DNA of 39,114 nucleotides from an uncultured Bacteroidota bacterium (GTDB taxonomy: Bacteria; Bacteroidota; Bacteroidia; Chitinophagales; Chitinophagaceae), in the NCBI GenBank assembly GCA_903851465.1, contig CAINOI010000029.1:1-39114 (forward strand). Reading direction: 5' to 3'. Position 1 is the first letter of the stretch, and each line of letters opens with the position of its first letter. Below the pieces are notes generated by a model. It searched no databases, had not been told where the DNA came from, and saw only the letters and a list, made by a program, of their open reading frames with translations. The translations under genes and the position numbers were made by a program. Shown piece by piece: positions 1-6,673 of the stretch.

Positions 1-12
1 TGCAACCCCTAA

Positions 13-94
13 GCGGATGTGGCGAAATTGGCAGACGCACTAGACTTAGGATCTAGCGCCGCGAGGCGTGTGGGTTCGACCCCCTCCATCCGCA
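13..94 (+). tRNA. tRNA-Leu (anticodon UAG)
   Basis: An 82-nt class II tRNA. The acceptor arms gcggatg (13-19) and catccgc (87-93) pair perfectly and are followed by discriminator A94. The anticodon stem ctaga/tctag closes a 7-nt loop cttagga with anticodon TAG, reading CUN leucine codons. The extra arm is long, as expected for Leu, and the T loop contains ggttcgac. CCA is not encoded; the next bases are cag. A strong terminator follows 4 nt later, so it is the last gene of its transcript. Confidence 0.97.
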
Positions 95-97
95 CAG

Positions 98-124
98 AAA
101 AAGGCCCCAAATTGGGGCCTTTTT
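98..124 (+). terminator. Intrinsic terminator after tRNA-Leu
   Basis: A perfect 11-bp stem (98-108 with 114-124) with a 5-nt loop. The 3' arm ends in five T, so the U tract is part of the stem as well as its tail. It separates the tRNA transcript from tig. Confidence 0.9.
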
Positions 125-158
125 CTTGTCATAATGCCTTATTTAAAGTCAAAAATTG

Positions 159-166
159 TACCTTCG
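159..166 (+). promoter_or_regulatory. Candidate -7 box for tig
   Basis: TACCTTCG differs at one position from the Bacteroidota -7 consensus TAnnTTTG and lies 41 nt before the tig ATG. No convincing TTG lies 17-23 nt upstream, so support is weak and rests on position after a terminator. Confidence 0.3.
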
Positions 167-207
167 CCCCCCTTAAACATTTTAATTAAGTAGTAAAAGC
201 AAGACCT

Positions 208-1569
208 ATGGCAACGATAAAAAGAACCAACATTGCGCCTTTAAATGACCAATTAACGGTGACAATTTCTAAAGAAGATTATCTATCAACTTACGAGACA
301 ACCCTAAAGAAGCAAGCCAAAACGGCTAATATTCCAGGATTCAGAAAAGGAATGGTGCCAGCTGGTATGATTAAAAAAATGTATGGTCAAGCAGTTTTCA
401 CCGATGTGATTTTAAAATCGGTAGAACAAGAGATGAACCAATATATTTCTAAAGAGCAGATTGATATTTTCGCACAGCCACTTCCTTTGGCTACTGCATT
501 TGCTACTATGGATCACAACAATCCAACTGATTATGATTTCTCTTTTGAAATTGGATTAAAACCAAGCTTTGAAGTAAAAGCAAAAGACATCAAAGTAAAG
601 CGCTATAAAATCCAAGTGACAGACGAGATGATTCAAAGCGAAGTAGAGCGTCTGCAAATCAGAAATGGTAACATGACTGAACCAGAAGTTTCAACAAGTG
701 AAGACAATGTATTGAACGTAACTTTTATTGAATCCGATAAAGACGGCAATGAAATTGAAGGTGGTATTAAAAAAGACAACTCATTATTGATCAAGTATTT
801 TAGTGAAAAACAAAGAAAGCAATTCATAGGCAAGAAAAATGAGGACGCCGTTGTAATTCAATTAAACAAGGCTTTTGATGACAAAGAATTAGATATCATT
901 TTAAATGATTTAGCATTGACAAAAGATGATGCTGAAAAATATTTTAAACTAGTGATTACTAAAGTAGGCTTAGTTGAAAAAGCGCCTTTAGATGAAACAT
1001 TATTTACTGTAACCTACCCGAATCAAGCCATTACCAACGAAGCAGAATTCAAAGCAGCAGTGAAGCAAGATATCGAAGGATATTATGCGCAACAAGCTAA
1101 AAATCAAGTGCACGATCAAATTTATCATGGCTTAATTGAGCAAACTAAAATGGACTTCCCTGTTGCATTTTTAAAGCGTTGGTTGCAAAAAGGTGGAGAC
1201 AAACAAAGAACAGAAGAAGAAGCAGAAAAGGAATATCCAGTTTTCCAAGATCAATTAAAGTGGACTGTAATTAGTACACAATTGATTGCCGATCATAAAG
1301 TAGAAGTGGTAGCAGAAGATTTAAAAAGCTTCGCAAAACAACAATTGATGAGTTATATGGGTGGCCAGTTAGGTGCATTGGGTGACAATGACCAATGGTT
1401 AGAAGATTATGCAGCTCGTATGATGCAAGACAGAAAGTTTGTAGAAGATAGTTACCACAGAATTAGCACGGATAAATTATTCAATGCTTTAGAGGCAGAA
1501 GTGACTGCCAAAGAAGAACCAATCGCCGCAGAGAAATTTGCAGATTTACTGAATAGCCATAAGCACTAA
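208..1569 (+). CDS. tig: Trigger factor
   Basis: Ribosome-associated chaperone that binds nascent chains at the tunnel exit. The ribosome-docking signature GFRKGMVP is at residues 44-51 of the N-terminal domain, in the context NIPGFRKG...MIKKMYG. The middle part (about 150-250) occupies the position of the FKBP-like domain but is too divergent to call prolyl isomerase activity by eye. The helical C-terminal chaperone domain follows (about 270-440). At 453 aa it is slightly longer than the E. coli protein (432). The ATG at 208 has no Shine-Dalgarno sequence. The gene sits upstream of the clpP-clpP-clpX genes, an arrangement common in bacteria, but hairpins at 1582-1692 and a new promoter separate it from them. 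Confidence 0.95.
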   Translation: MATIKRTNIAPLNDQLTVTISKEDYLSTYETTLKKQAKTANIPGFRKGMVPAGMIKKMYGQAVFTDVILKSVEQEMNQYISKEQIDIFAQPLPLATAFATMDHNNPTDYDFSFEIGLKPSFEVKAKDIKVKRYKIQVTDEMIQSEVERLQIRNGNMTEPEVSTSEDNVLNVTFIESDKDGNEIEGGIKKDNSLLIKYFSEKQRKQFIGKKNEDAVVIQLNKAFDDKELDIILNDLALTKDDAEKYFKLVITKVGLVEKAPLDETLFTVTYPNQAITNEAEFKAAVKQDIEGYYAQQAKNQVHDQIYHGLIEQTKMDFPVAFLKRWLQKGGDKQRTEEEAEKEYPVFQDQLKWTVISTQLIADHKVEVVAEDLKSFAKQQLMSYMGGQLGALGDNDQWLEDYAARMMQDRKFVEDSYHRISTDKLFNALEAEVTAKEEPIAAEKFADLLNSHKH

Positions 1570-1581
1570 TTAGCACATTTT

Positions 1582-1620
1582 CAATAGCAAAAGCCCCCAT
1601 TTCGGGGGCTTTTGCTATTG
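1582..1620 (+). terminator. Terminator after tig (hairpin A)
   Basis: A perfect 17-bp stem (1582-1598 with 1604-1620) with loop atttc, starting 12 nt after the tig stop. The G/C core (agccccc/gggggct) is followed by TTTT inside the 3' arm. The distal part of the 3' arm (1612-1620) is also the 5' arm of the next hairpin, so the two cannot form together. Confidence 0.88.
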
Positions 1621-1655
1621 AGCCTAATTTAAAAAATTATTAGGCTCAATAGCAA
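1612..1655. repeat. Perfect 17-bp inverted repeat overlapping hairpin A
   Basis: Arm 1612-1628 is the exact reverse complement of 1639-1655, with a 10-nt A-rich loop. It shares 1612-1620 with hairpin A, and the 9-mer caatagcaa at 1582-1590 recurs at 1647-1655. No U tract follows, so on its own it does not look like a terminator. Confidence 0.85.
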
Positions 1656-1669
1656 CAATAATGATTTTG

Positions 1670-1692
1670 AAGCCCCCATTTCGGGGGCTTTT
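1670..1692 (+). terminator. Second terminator copy between tig and clpP
   Basis: The stem aagccccc/gggggctt (1670-1677 with 1683-1690) has the same loop atttc and trailing T run as hairpin A. Bases 1670-1692 are identical to 1591-1613, a duplicated terminator core 79 bp apart. It lies upstream of the clpP promoter and probably backs up termination of tig transcription. Confidence 0.75.
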
Positions 1693-1712
1693 GTGTTTCC
1701 TCGTTGTTTTGG

Positions 1713-1724
1713 GCCAAATTTGGC
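1713..1724. promoter_or_regulatory. 12-bp perfect palindrome upstream of clpP promoter
   Basis: gccaaatttggc is a perfect palindrome whose last base is 6 nt before the putative -33 TTTG of clpP. This is a reasonable place for an operator, but no regulator can be named and a 12-mer palindrome can occur by chance. Confidence 0.3.
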
Positions 1725-1730
1725 ACTGTT

Positions 1731-1765
1731 TTTGCAATAGCTTAGAAGAATAGGTTTTACCTTTA
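1731..1765 (+). promoter_or_regulatory. Bacteroidota-type promoter for the clpP operon
   Basis: TTTG at 1731-1734 (-33) and TACCTTTA at 1758-1765 (-7, one mismatch to TAnnTTTG) are separated by 23 nt, within the known spacing for the primary sigma factor of this phylum. The box ends 19 nt before the clpP ATG. Confidence 0.6.
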
Positions 1766-1784
1766 CAATCTGAAAAAAGCAAAT

Positions 1785-2471
1785 ATGAACATAGGAAAAG
1801 AATTCGAAAAATACGCGATCAAACACAGAGGGATCGGAAGTAACAGTCTTCATCAATATCAAAATAGTGTGACCAATTTGACACCCTATATTATTGAAGA
1901 AAGACCAATGAATGTAGCGAGTATGGATGTGTTTAGCCGTCTAATGATGGATAGAATCATTTTCCTAGGCGAAGGCATCAATGACTACGTAGCCAATATC
2001 GTAACAGCGCAATTGTTGTTTCTTGAAAGTACAGATCGTACAAAGGACATTCAAATGTATATCAATAGTCCAGGCGGCAGCGTATATGCTGGATTAGGCA
2101 TTTATGATACCATGCAATTCATTAGCCCAGATGTGGCTACTATTTGTACCGGTATGGCTGCCAGCATGGGCGCGATTTTATTATGTGCTGGTGTAGAAGG
2201 TAAAAGAACCGCATTAAGACATAGTCGAATCATGTTACACCAGCCGAGTGGTGCCATTGGAGGACAAGCATCTGATATTGAAATTACAGCAAGAGAAATC
2301 AAGAAATTAAAACACGAATTGTACGAAGTGATTGCTACGCATACCCATAAGGATGTAGAGTTAGTTGGTAAAGATTGTGATAGGGATTTCTGGATGACTG
2401 CTGCAGAAGGAAAAGAATACGGATTGGTAGACGAAGTATTGTTAACCAATCCTAGAAAAGTAAAGAAATAA
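1785..2471 (+). CDS. clpP: ClpP protease subunit, first copy
   Basis: Serine peptidase of the Clp degradation complex; ClpX feeds it unfolded substrates. The Ser-His-Asp triad is present: Ser127 in GMAASMGA, His152 in MLHQP and Asp201 in DRDFWM. The oligomer-handle segment GGQASDIEI is typical. The 228-aa length includes about 40 residues before the conserved core, consistent with a propeptide or axial extension. ATG 1785 fits the promoter ending at 1765; an internal Met at residue 42 is a less likely alternative because the earlier part is already Clp-like in composition. A second, diverged clpP follows 23 nt downstream and then clpX, clearly one operon. Confidence 0.96.
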   Translation: MNIGKEFEKYAIKHRGIGSNSLHQYQNSVTNLTPYIIEERPMNVASMDVFSRLMMDRIIFLGEGINDYVANIVTAQLLFLESTDRTKDIQMYINSPGGSVYAGLGIYDTMQFISPDVATICTGMAASMGAILLCAGVEGKRTALRHSRIMLHQPSGAIGGQASDIEITAREIKKLKHELYEVIATHTHKDVELVGKDCDRDFWMTAAEGKEYGLVDEVLLTNPRKVKK

Positions 2472-2494
2472 TTATAATAATTTAAACTGTTTAT

Positions 2495-3118
2495 ATGATA
2501 CTGACCAATCGTTTTTTAATGGAAGAAGAGGAAGAACATAGAGAAGAAAAAAAGGAAGACAATGCGCCCTCTTTTTTGAATAGAAAAATGGAACAAATCT
2601 TTTTTGAAAAAAGATCTATCTATTTATGGGGTGTAGTAGATGATAAGTCTGCAAGAGATATTGTGACTAAACTTTTATTATTAGATGCAGATAAACCAGG
2701 TGAACCAATTCATTTTTACATCAATAGCCCAGGCGGTGTGGTAACAAGCGGCATGGTGATGTTTGATACAATGAATTTAATTAAGAGTCCTGTGCATACC
2801 ATTTGCATGGGCTTGGCTGCAAGTATGGGCTCTATTTTATTAAGCATGGGTGAGAAAGGAAAACGAACAATTTTCCCACATGGCGAAGTGATGATACATC
2901 AACCTAGCTTAGGTGGTTATTTTCAAGCGACTAGTGCAGACATTGAAATTCAGGCAGAACAAATTAGAAAGACAAAAGAATTAGGGGCTCAAATTCTAGC
3001 TAAGAACTGTAATAAAACAATGGAGCAAATTATGGCTGATTTTGACAGAGACTACTGGATGAATGCCAAAGAAGCAGTTGAATACGGTATCGTAGATAAA
3101 ATTGCGAAGAGTTTATAA
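2495..3118 (+). CDS. ClpP protease subunit, second diverged copy
   Basis: Second ClpP-family serine peptidase subunit, 207 aa. The triad is intact: Ser110 in GLAASMGS, His135 in MIHQP and Asp186 in DRDYWM. The fold markers FYINSPGG and [11 protein letters not shown] are present. It differs from the upstream copy in a highly acidic N-terminus (residues 9-22, mostly Glu with some Lys) and in the handle region, where [16 protein letters not shown] appears one residue longer than the usual form. ATG 2495 was chosen; Met9 (2519) is an alternative that would remove little. It is 17 nt before clpX. It may form mixed rings with the first ClpP, as ClpP1/ClpP2 do in some other bacteria, but that is inference. 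Confidence 0.93.
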   Translation: MILTNRFLMEEEEEHREEKKEDNAPSFLNRKMEQIFFEKRSIYLWGVVDDKSARDIVTKLLLLDADKPGEPIHFYINSPGGVVTSGMVMFDTMNLIKSPVHTICMGLAASMGSILLSMGEKGKRTIFPHGEVMIHQPSLGGYFQATSADIEIQAEQIRKTKELGAQILAKNCNKTMEQIMADFDRDYWMNAKEAVEYGIVDKIAKSL

Positions 3119-3135
3119 AAATTAGAACAATTAAA

Positions 3136-4371
3136 ATGAGCAAGACAGAAAATATACAATGTTCTTTTTGTGGCCGTAGCAGAGCGGAAGTGAAAATCCT
3201 AATTGCTGGACAAGAAGGCCATATTTGCGAGCACTGTGTCGAGCACGCTCATGAAGTTGTCAATAAAGAATTCCATCAAAAAAAGGAAACTGGAAAAGCT
3301 GGCACACTAAAAGTCCAAAAGCCTATTGCTATCAAACAATTCATGGACCAGTACATTATTGGCCAAGATGAAGCAAAAAAAATTCTTTGCGTTGCCGTAT
3401 ACAATCACTTTAAACGAATCAATCTACCTACCACCCTCAAAGATGATGTAGAAATAGAAAAAAGCAATGTGATTATGATTGGCGAAACGGGCACAGGTAA
3501 AACATTACTTGCAAAAACAATTGCCAAGCTTTTAAATGTGCCTTTTGCAATTGTTGATGCTACGGTTTTCACAGAAGCGGGTTATGTTGGAGAAGATGTA
3601 GAGAGTATGTTGACGCGTCTTTTGCAAAACTGTGATTATGATGTTGAAGCAGCTCAAAGAGGAATTGTTTATATAGACGAAATAGACAAAATCGCACGAA
3701 AAAGTGACAATGCTTCCATCACAAGAGATGTAAGTGGCGAAGGGGTGCAACAAGGTTTATTGAAAATGCTTGAAGGAACCGAAGTCTTAGTACCTCCACA
3801 GGGTGGAAGAAAGCATCCAGATCAAAAAATGATTAAAGTAGACACAAAGAATATTTTATTTATTTGCGGTGGTGCATTTGACGGCATTGATAAAATCATC
3901 GCTAGAAGAATCAATACCAACGCCATTGGATTTAGTGTCAATAAAGACGAACAAGAATTACAACGCAAAAATTTATTGCGCTTTGTCAATGCACAAGACA
4001 TTAAAACTTTTGGTTTAATCCCAGAAATGCTAGGCCGTCTTCCAATTGTTACACATTTAGAGCCATTGGACGCTTCAACTTTAAGAAGCATCCTGACAGA
4101 ACCAAAGAATGCATTGATCAAGCAATACACACAGTTATTTGCAATAGAAGATATTGAACTTACGATTGATCCTGAAGTTTTTGATTTCATAACTGCAAAA
4201 GCAATGGAATATAAGCTTGGCGCTAGAGGATTAAGAAGTATCTGTGAGAGTTTGTTTACTCAAGCTATGTTCGAACTTCCTGGTACAAACACAAAAGTAT
4301 TTAATGTGACTTTAGCTTATGCAAAAGACATGTTTGATAAAAGTAAAATAAGCGCTTTAAAAGTAGCTTAA
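3136..4371 (+). CDS. clpX: Clp protease ATP-binding subunit ClpX
   Basis: AAA+ unfoldase that recognises tagged proteins and threads them into ClpP. The N-terminal zinc-binding domain has Cys9, Cys12, Cys31 and Cys34. Walker A is GETGTGKT at 116-123, the pore loop GYVGED is near 149-154, Walker B is YIDEID around 179-184, and the sensor-2 GARGLRS lies near the C-terminus. The ClpP-docking loop IGF is at 264-266, so it should dock on a ClpP ring. 411 aa is normal length. It is third in the operon with both clpP genes, and the small 48-residue gene follows 33 nt later. Confidence 0.97.
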   Translation: MSKTENIQCSFCGRSRAEVKILIAGQEGHICEHCVEHAHEVVNKEFHQKKETGKAGTLKVQKPIAIKQFMDQYIIGQDEAKKILCVAVYNHFKRINLPTTLKDDVEIEKSNVIMIGETGTGKTLLAKTIAKLLNVPFAIVDATVFTEAGYVGEDVESMLTRLLQNCDYDVEAAQRGIVYIDEIDKIARKSDNASITRDVSGEGVQQGLLKMLEGTEVLVPPQGGRKHPDQKMIKVDTKNILFICGGAFDGIDKIIARRINTNAIGFSVNKDEQELQRKNLLRFVNAQDIKTFGLIPEMLGRLPIVTHLEPLDASTLRSILTEPKNALIKQYTQLFAIEDIELTIDPEVFDFITAKAMEYKLGARGLRSICESLFTQAMFELPGTNTKVFNVTLAYAKDMFDKSKISALKVA

Positions 4372-4404
4372 CTCAAATAAATAATCACTTTAAAAAATAA
4401 AATC

Positions 4405-4551
4405 ATGCAAGAACTAATTGACCGTTTAGTAAAAGAAGCAGGTGTTACACCAGAGCAAGCAAAACAATCTATCGAAACCATTGCAGCTTTTGTAAAAGAA
4501 AAATTCCCGATGTTAGGTGGTGCTGTAAATCAGATCTTCAAGCACAAATAA
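4405..4551 (+). CDS. Small 48-residue protein downstream of clpX
   Basis: An ATG-to-TAA frame of 48 codons starting MQELIDRLVKEAGVTPEQ and ending NQIFKHK. It begins 33 nt after clpX and is followed by a strong terminator (4580-4628), so it should be on the clp transcript. The sequence reads as two amphipathic helices separated by a TPEQ-type helix cap, followed by a Gly-rich turn (MLGGA) and a basic tail; no signal peptide or membrane segment. The composition resembles coding sequence rather than random frame. I do not recognise a named family with certainty; a role linked to ClpXP (adaptor or substrate) is only suggested by position. Confidence 0.65.
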   Translation: MQELIDRLVKEAGVTPEQAKQSIETIAAFVKEKFPMLGGAVNQIFKHK

Positions 4552-4579
4552 GCTTTATACCTTTTTGGCATAGCCATTT

Positions 4580-4628
4580 GAACCAATCTAAGAATTTCAT
4601 TTAATGACTTAGATTGGTTCTTTTTTTT
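4580..4628 (+). terminator. Terminator ending the clpP-clpX transcript
   Basis: A perfect 13-bp stem (4580-4592 with 4608-4620), 15-nt loop, then eight T (4621-4628) on the + strand. The convergent gene's stop codon (4601-4603) lies in the loop and its last codons lie in the 3' arm, so gene and terminator overlap. On the minus strand no T run follows the stem. Confidence 0.88.
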
Positions 4629-5422
4629 AAGACCATCGCTTCTGTTTCGGTGAGGTCAAACTGAATCACCATTTGCGACCAAGTCAACCTACCCTGCTTT
4701 TCTTTTCGAAGCTTTAAAATAGTCCAAACGGCTTTTTCATCAAATATGCCAAGTGACATCCAATCCTCAAAGCGCATGGTTTGATAGGTCAACTTTTTAG
4801 ATGCCATTGGCTGATACTTTAAATATGGATAAATCATTTCAAAATCAAAAGCAGTGATACCATAAACTTTTTTGAGCCCTTGTATATTGGTAAAACCGCC
4901 TGTCCATTTTTGATAGGTTAAAATTCGCTTTACTTTATACGATGGCAAGCCAGTGATTTGAATCCAATCCGATGCATTGGTATTATTGATATCAATTTTT
5001 ACAGGGGCATACCTCTCCCATTTTGGATGGCTGTTTTTTTTGTAATTCGTGACCGAATCCTTTGCTTTAATGCGAACCCATGGAAGTAAGGTTTTTGCTT
5101 GAGTTTCAGAAACACCATACCATTTAAATAGATCTTCTTTTTTATAAAACCTGCCTCCTTTTGCTCGATAACGATAGAGTGTTCGCATTTGTTTGCTTGA
5201 CAAACCCAATCGAAATCCTTGGATGCTATCCAATAAATTTGGATCAAAATAAAAATGGGCTATAGGCTTATTTTTAGAATTTGAAAACTGATCCTGATTG
5301 GAGGAAGTGGTGGGTAATAGATAATGCAACAATAAACTTAAAGTTAAAATACAGCCAAGGACTATAATGCCTTTTTGCTCTTTTGACGTAAAAATGAAAT
5401 AAGATTTCCAATCAAATTGCAT
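4601..5422 (-). CDS. Membrane-anchored helix-hairpin-helix (ComEA-like) protein
   Basis: About 273 aa. A short cytoplasmic start, then one membrane segment (about residues 18-37, GIIVLGCILTLSLLLHYLL), then a periplasmic part with helix-hairpin-helix repeats: LSSKQMRTLYRYRAKGGRF..., DINNTNASDWIQITGLP and a third degenerate one near the C-terminus. The DIN.A....L..LPGI-like pattern is that of ComEA/HhH DNA-binding domains. Secreted or anchored HhH proteins of this kind are common in Bacteroidota; some relatives bind DNA for uptake, but no competence genes are nearby. ATG 5422 is preferred over the longer frame from 5437, because that would begin at a TTG inside the -7 box TAGGTTTG (5442-5435). 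Confidence 0.75.
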   Translation of the reverse strand: MQFDWKSYFIFTSKEQKGIIVLGCILTLSLLLHYLLPTTSSNQDQFSNSKNKPIAHFYFDPNLLDSIQGFRLGLSSKQMRTLYRYRAKGGRFYKKEDLFKWYGVSETQAKTLLPWVRIKAKDSVTNYKKNSHPKWERYAPVKIDINNTNASDWIQITGLPSYKVKRILTYQKWTGGFTNIQGLKKVYGITAFDFEMIYPYLKYQPMASKKLTYQTMRFEDWMSLGIFDEKAVWTILKLRKEKQGRLTWSQMVIQFDLTETEAMVLKKRTNLSH

Positions 5423-5434
5423 GGCGCTTTTGAA

Positions 5435-5442
5435 CAAACCTA
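5435..5442 (-). promoter_or_regulatory. -7 box for the HhH gene
   Basis: On the minus strand TAGGTTTG is an exact match to TAnnTTTG and ends 12 nt before ATG 5422. It fixes the start, since a start at 5437 would lie inside the box. Confidence 0.5.
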
Positions 5443-5486
5443 TCTTTTATTAGCATGCAAGATTTGCGTAAAAATACTGGGATAAG

Positions 5487-6254
5487 CTATATTGTAATTA
5501 CCATCCCGTCATAAGCCATTCCAATACCCTTTGGTAAACTTGGATCTACCGTGCCGTGTAAGCCAATCTGGTGGCTAAAATGCGTGAAATAAGTTTGAGG
5601 GATATTTAAGGATTGCGTCAATGCAATTGCTTCTGATAATGTAAAATGAGTAGGATGTGGTTCTGGACGAAGTGCATTTAGAATGAGGACTTTGGATCCT
5701 TTAATTTGCTCCATGGCTTCTTCCGATATATAATTGGCATCAGTGATGTAAGTGAAATCACCGATTCTAAAACCTAGCACTGGCATCTCGCGATGCATCA
5801 CTTGTATTGGTGTCAATGTTATATCCCCTATTTTAAAAGGCGTTTCGTGGTCGATAGTGTGTAATTGCATCTCTGGTAAACCTGCATCCTTATTCGCTTC
5901 AAAAGCATAGTAAAAATCTCGTCGTATAGCTACCTGTGTGATGGTATTGGCATAGATCGGCATGGATTTACCAGAGAAGAAATTAAAAGGCCTAATATCA
6001 TCCAATCCAGCATAATGATCTCTATGGGGATGGGTGAACACCACTGCATCTATATGGGTTGTTTTTGTTCGAAGCATTTGATACCTAAAATCTGGGGTCG
6101 TATCTATGATAATACAAGTGGTATCGGATTCGATTTTAATGCTTGTTCTTAGTCTATTATCCCTGGGATCATTTGAAGTACATACCGGACAAGCACATCC
6201 TATGAGGGGAACCCCAGTACTGGTGCCTGATCCTAAAATGGTGATGCTTAACAA
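5487..6254 (-). CDS. PhnP-like MBL-fold metallo-hydrolase
   Basis: Metallo-beta-lactamase-fold phosphodiesterase family protein of 255 aa. The metal-binding motif THPHRDH is at 74-80, with Asp51 (IIDTTPD) and later His residues in HREMP, THFTL and HFSHQIGLHG. Cys20, Cys22 and Cys25 in GCACPVC match the structural zinc triad known from E. coli PhnP. There is no phosphonate operon nearby, so the substrate is unknown; cyclic phosphodiesters are the family precedent. The start is TTG 6254: the frame is closed upstream by a stop with no ATG, GTG or other TTG between, and the first strand LSITILGSG is required. It lies 14 nt after the 90-residue gene, probably the same transcript. Confidence 0.82.
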   Translation of the reverse strand: MLSITILGSGTSTGVPLIGCACPVCTSNDPRDNRLRTSIKIESDTTCIIIDTTPDFRYQMLRTKTTHIDAVVFTHPHRDHYAGLDDIRPFNFFSGKSMPIYANTITQVAIRRDFYYAFEANKDAGLPEMQLHTIDHETPFKIGDITLTPIQVMHREMPVLGFRIGDFTYITDANYISEEAMEQIKGSKVLILNALRPEPHPTHFTLSEAIALTQSLNIPQTYFTHFSHQIGLHGTVDPSLPKGIGMAYDGMVITI

Positions 6255-6268
6255 AATGGATTGGTTAA

Positions 6269-6541
6269 TTATGCTTCAGTCAGTGCAATGCGCTTGACTT
6301 CCTCATATAATTTTTGAGAATCAAGGGTCAACTTGTCAAAATCAATTGTTAGTTGAGGAATCAATTCAAGTAAGGTATTGATCCTGGCTTCTAAATTTAA
6401 AAACTTATTTAAAACAACAATTTTTTTGAATTCAAGTAAACACCAGCCACTCTGGAAATTACCTCGCTCGTAACGAACTACATATTCAGATTCGCCTAAA
6501 ATATCCTCTAATTTATCTAAAGTACCTTGTGTGATTTTCAT
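6269..6541 (-). CDS. Conserved-looking hypothetical protein, 90 aa
   Basis: Begins MKITQGTLDKLEDILGESEY and ends VKRIALTEA. No signal peptide or membrane segment. An N-terminal mixed part with aromatic residues (YVVRYERGNFQSGW) is followed by a helical second half with regular Leu/Ile spacing (LLELIPQLTIDFDKLTLD). I do not recognise a family. It has its own -7 box at 6596-6589 and heads a transcript with the PhnP-like hydrolase. Confidence 0.75.
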   Translation of the reverse strand: MKITQGTLDKLEDILGESEYVVRYERGNFQSGWCLLEFKKIVVLNKFLNLEARINTLLELIPQLTIDFDKLTLDSQKLYEEVKRIALTEA

Positions 6542-6588
6542 AAAATTGGGCAGTTTTAAGTAGGGTTTACCTTAATTATGCTATGCTA

Positions 6589-6596
6589 CAAAGATA
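6589..6596 (-). promoter_or_regulatory. -7 box for the 90-aa gene
   Basis: TATCTTTG on the minus strand is a full match to TAnnTTTG, 47 nt before ATG 6541. No TTG at the expected -33 spacing was seen. Confidence 0.45.
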
Positions 6597-6649
6597 GTTT
6601 TTTGGAACAGTAGCTATTTAAATAAAACGCAGGAGTTATTCACATTTCG

Positions 6650-6657
6650 TACCTTTG
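6650..6657 (+). promoter_or_regulatory. -7 box for the HD-domain gene
   Basis: TACCTTTG, a full match to TAnnTTTG, ends 16 nt before ATG 6674. The -33 element is not obvious. With the box at 6589-6596 it makes a divergent pair. Confidence 0.5.
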
Positions 6658-6673
6658 TCAACACATTTAGCCT

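Noticed and set aside
2102..2449. Long open frame antisense to clpP
   Set aside because: It follows from codon bias of the sense gene, has no start context or recognisable motif, and lies entirely inside a clear coding region. The same applies to other antisense frames, such as those in lpxC/fabZ, clpX and leuS.
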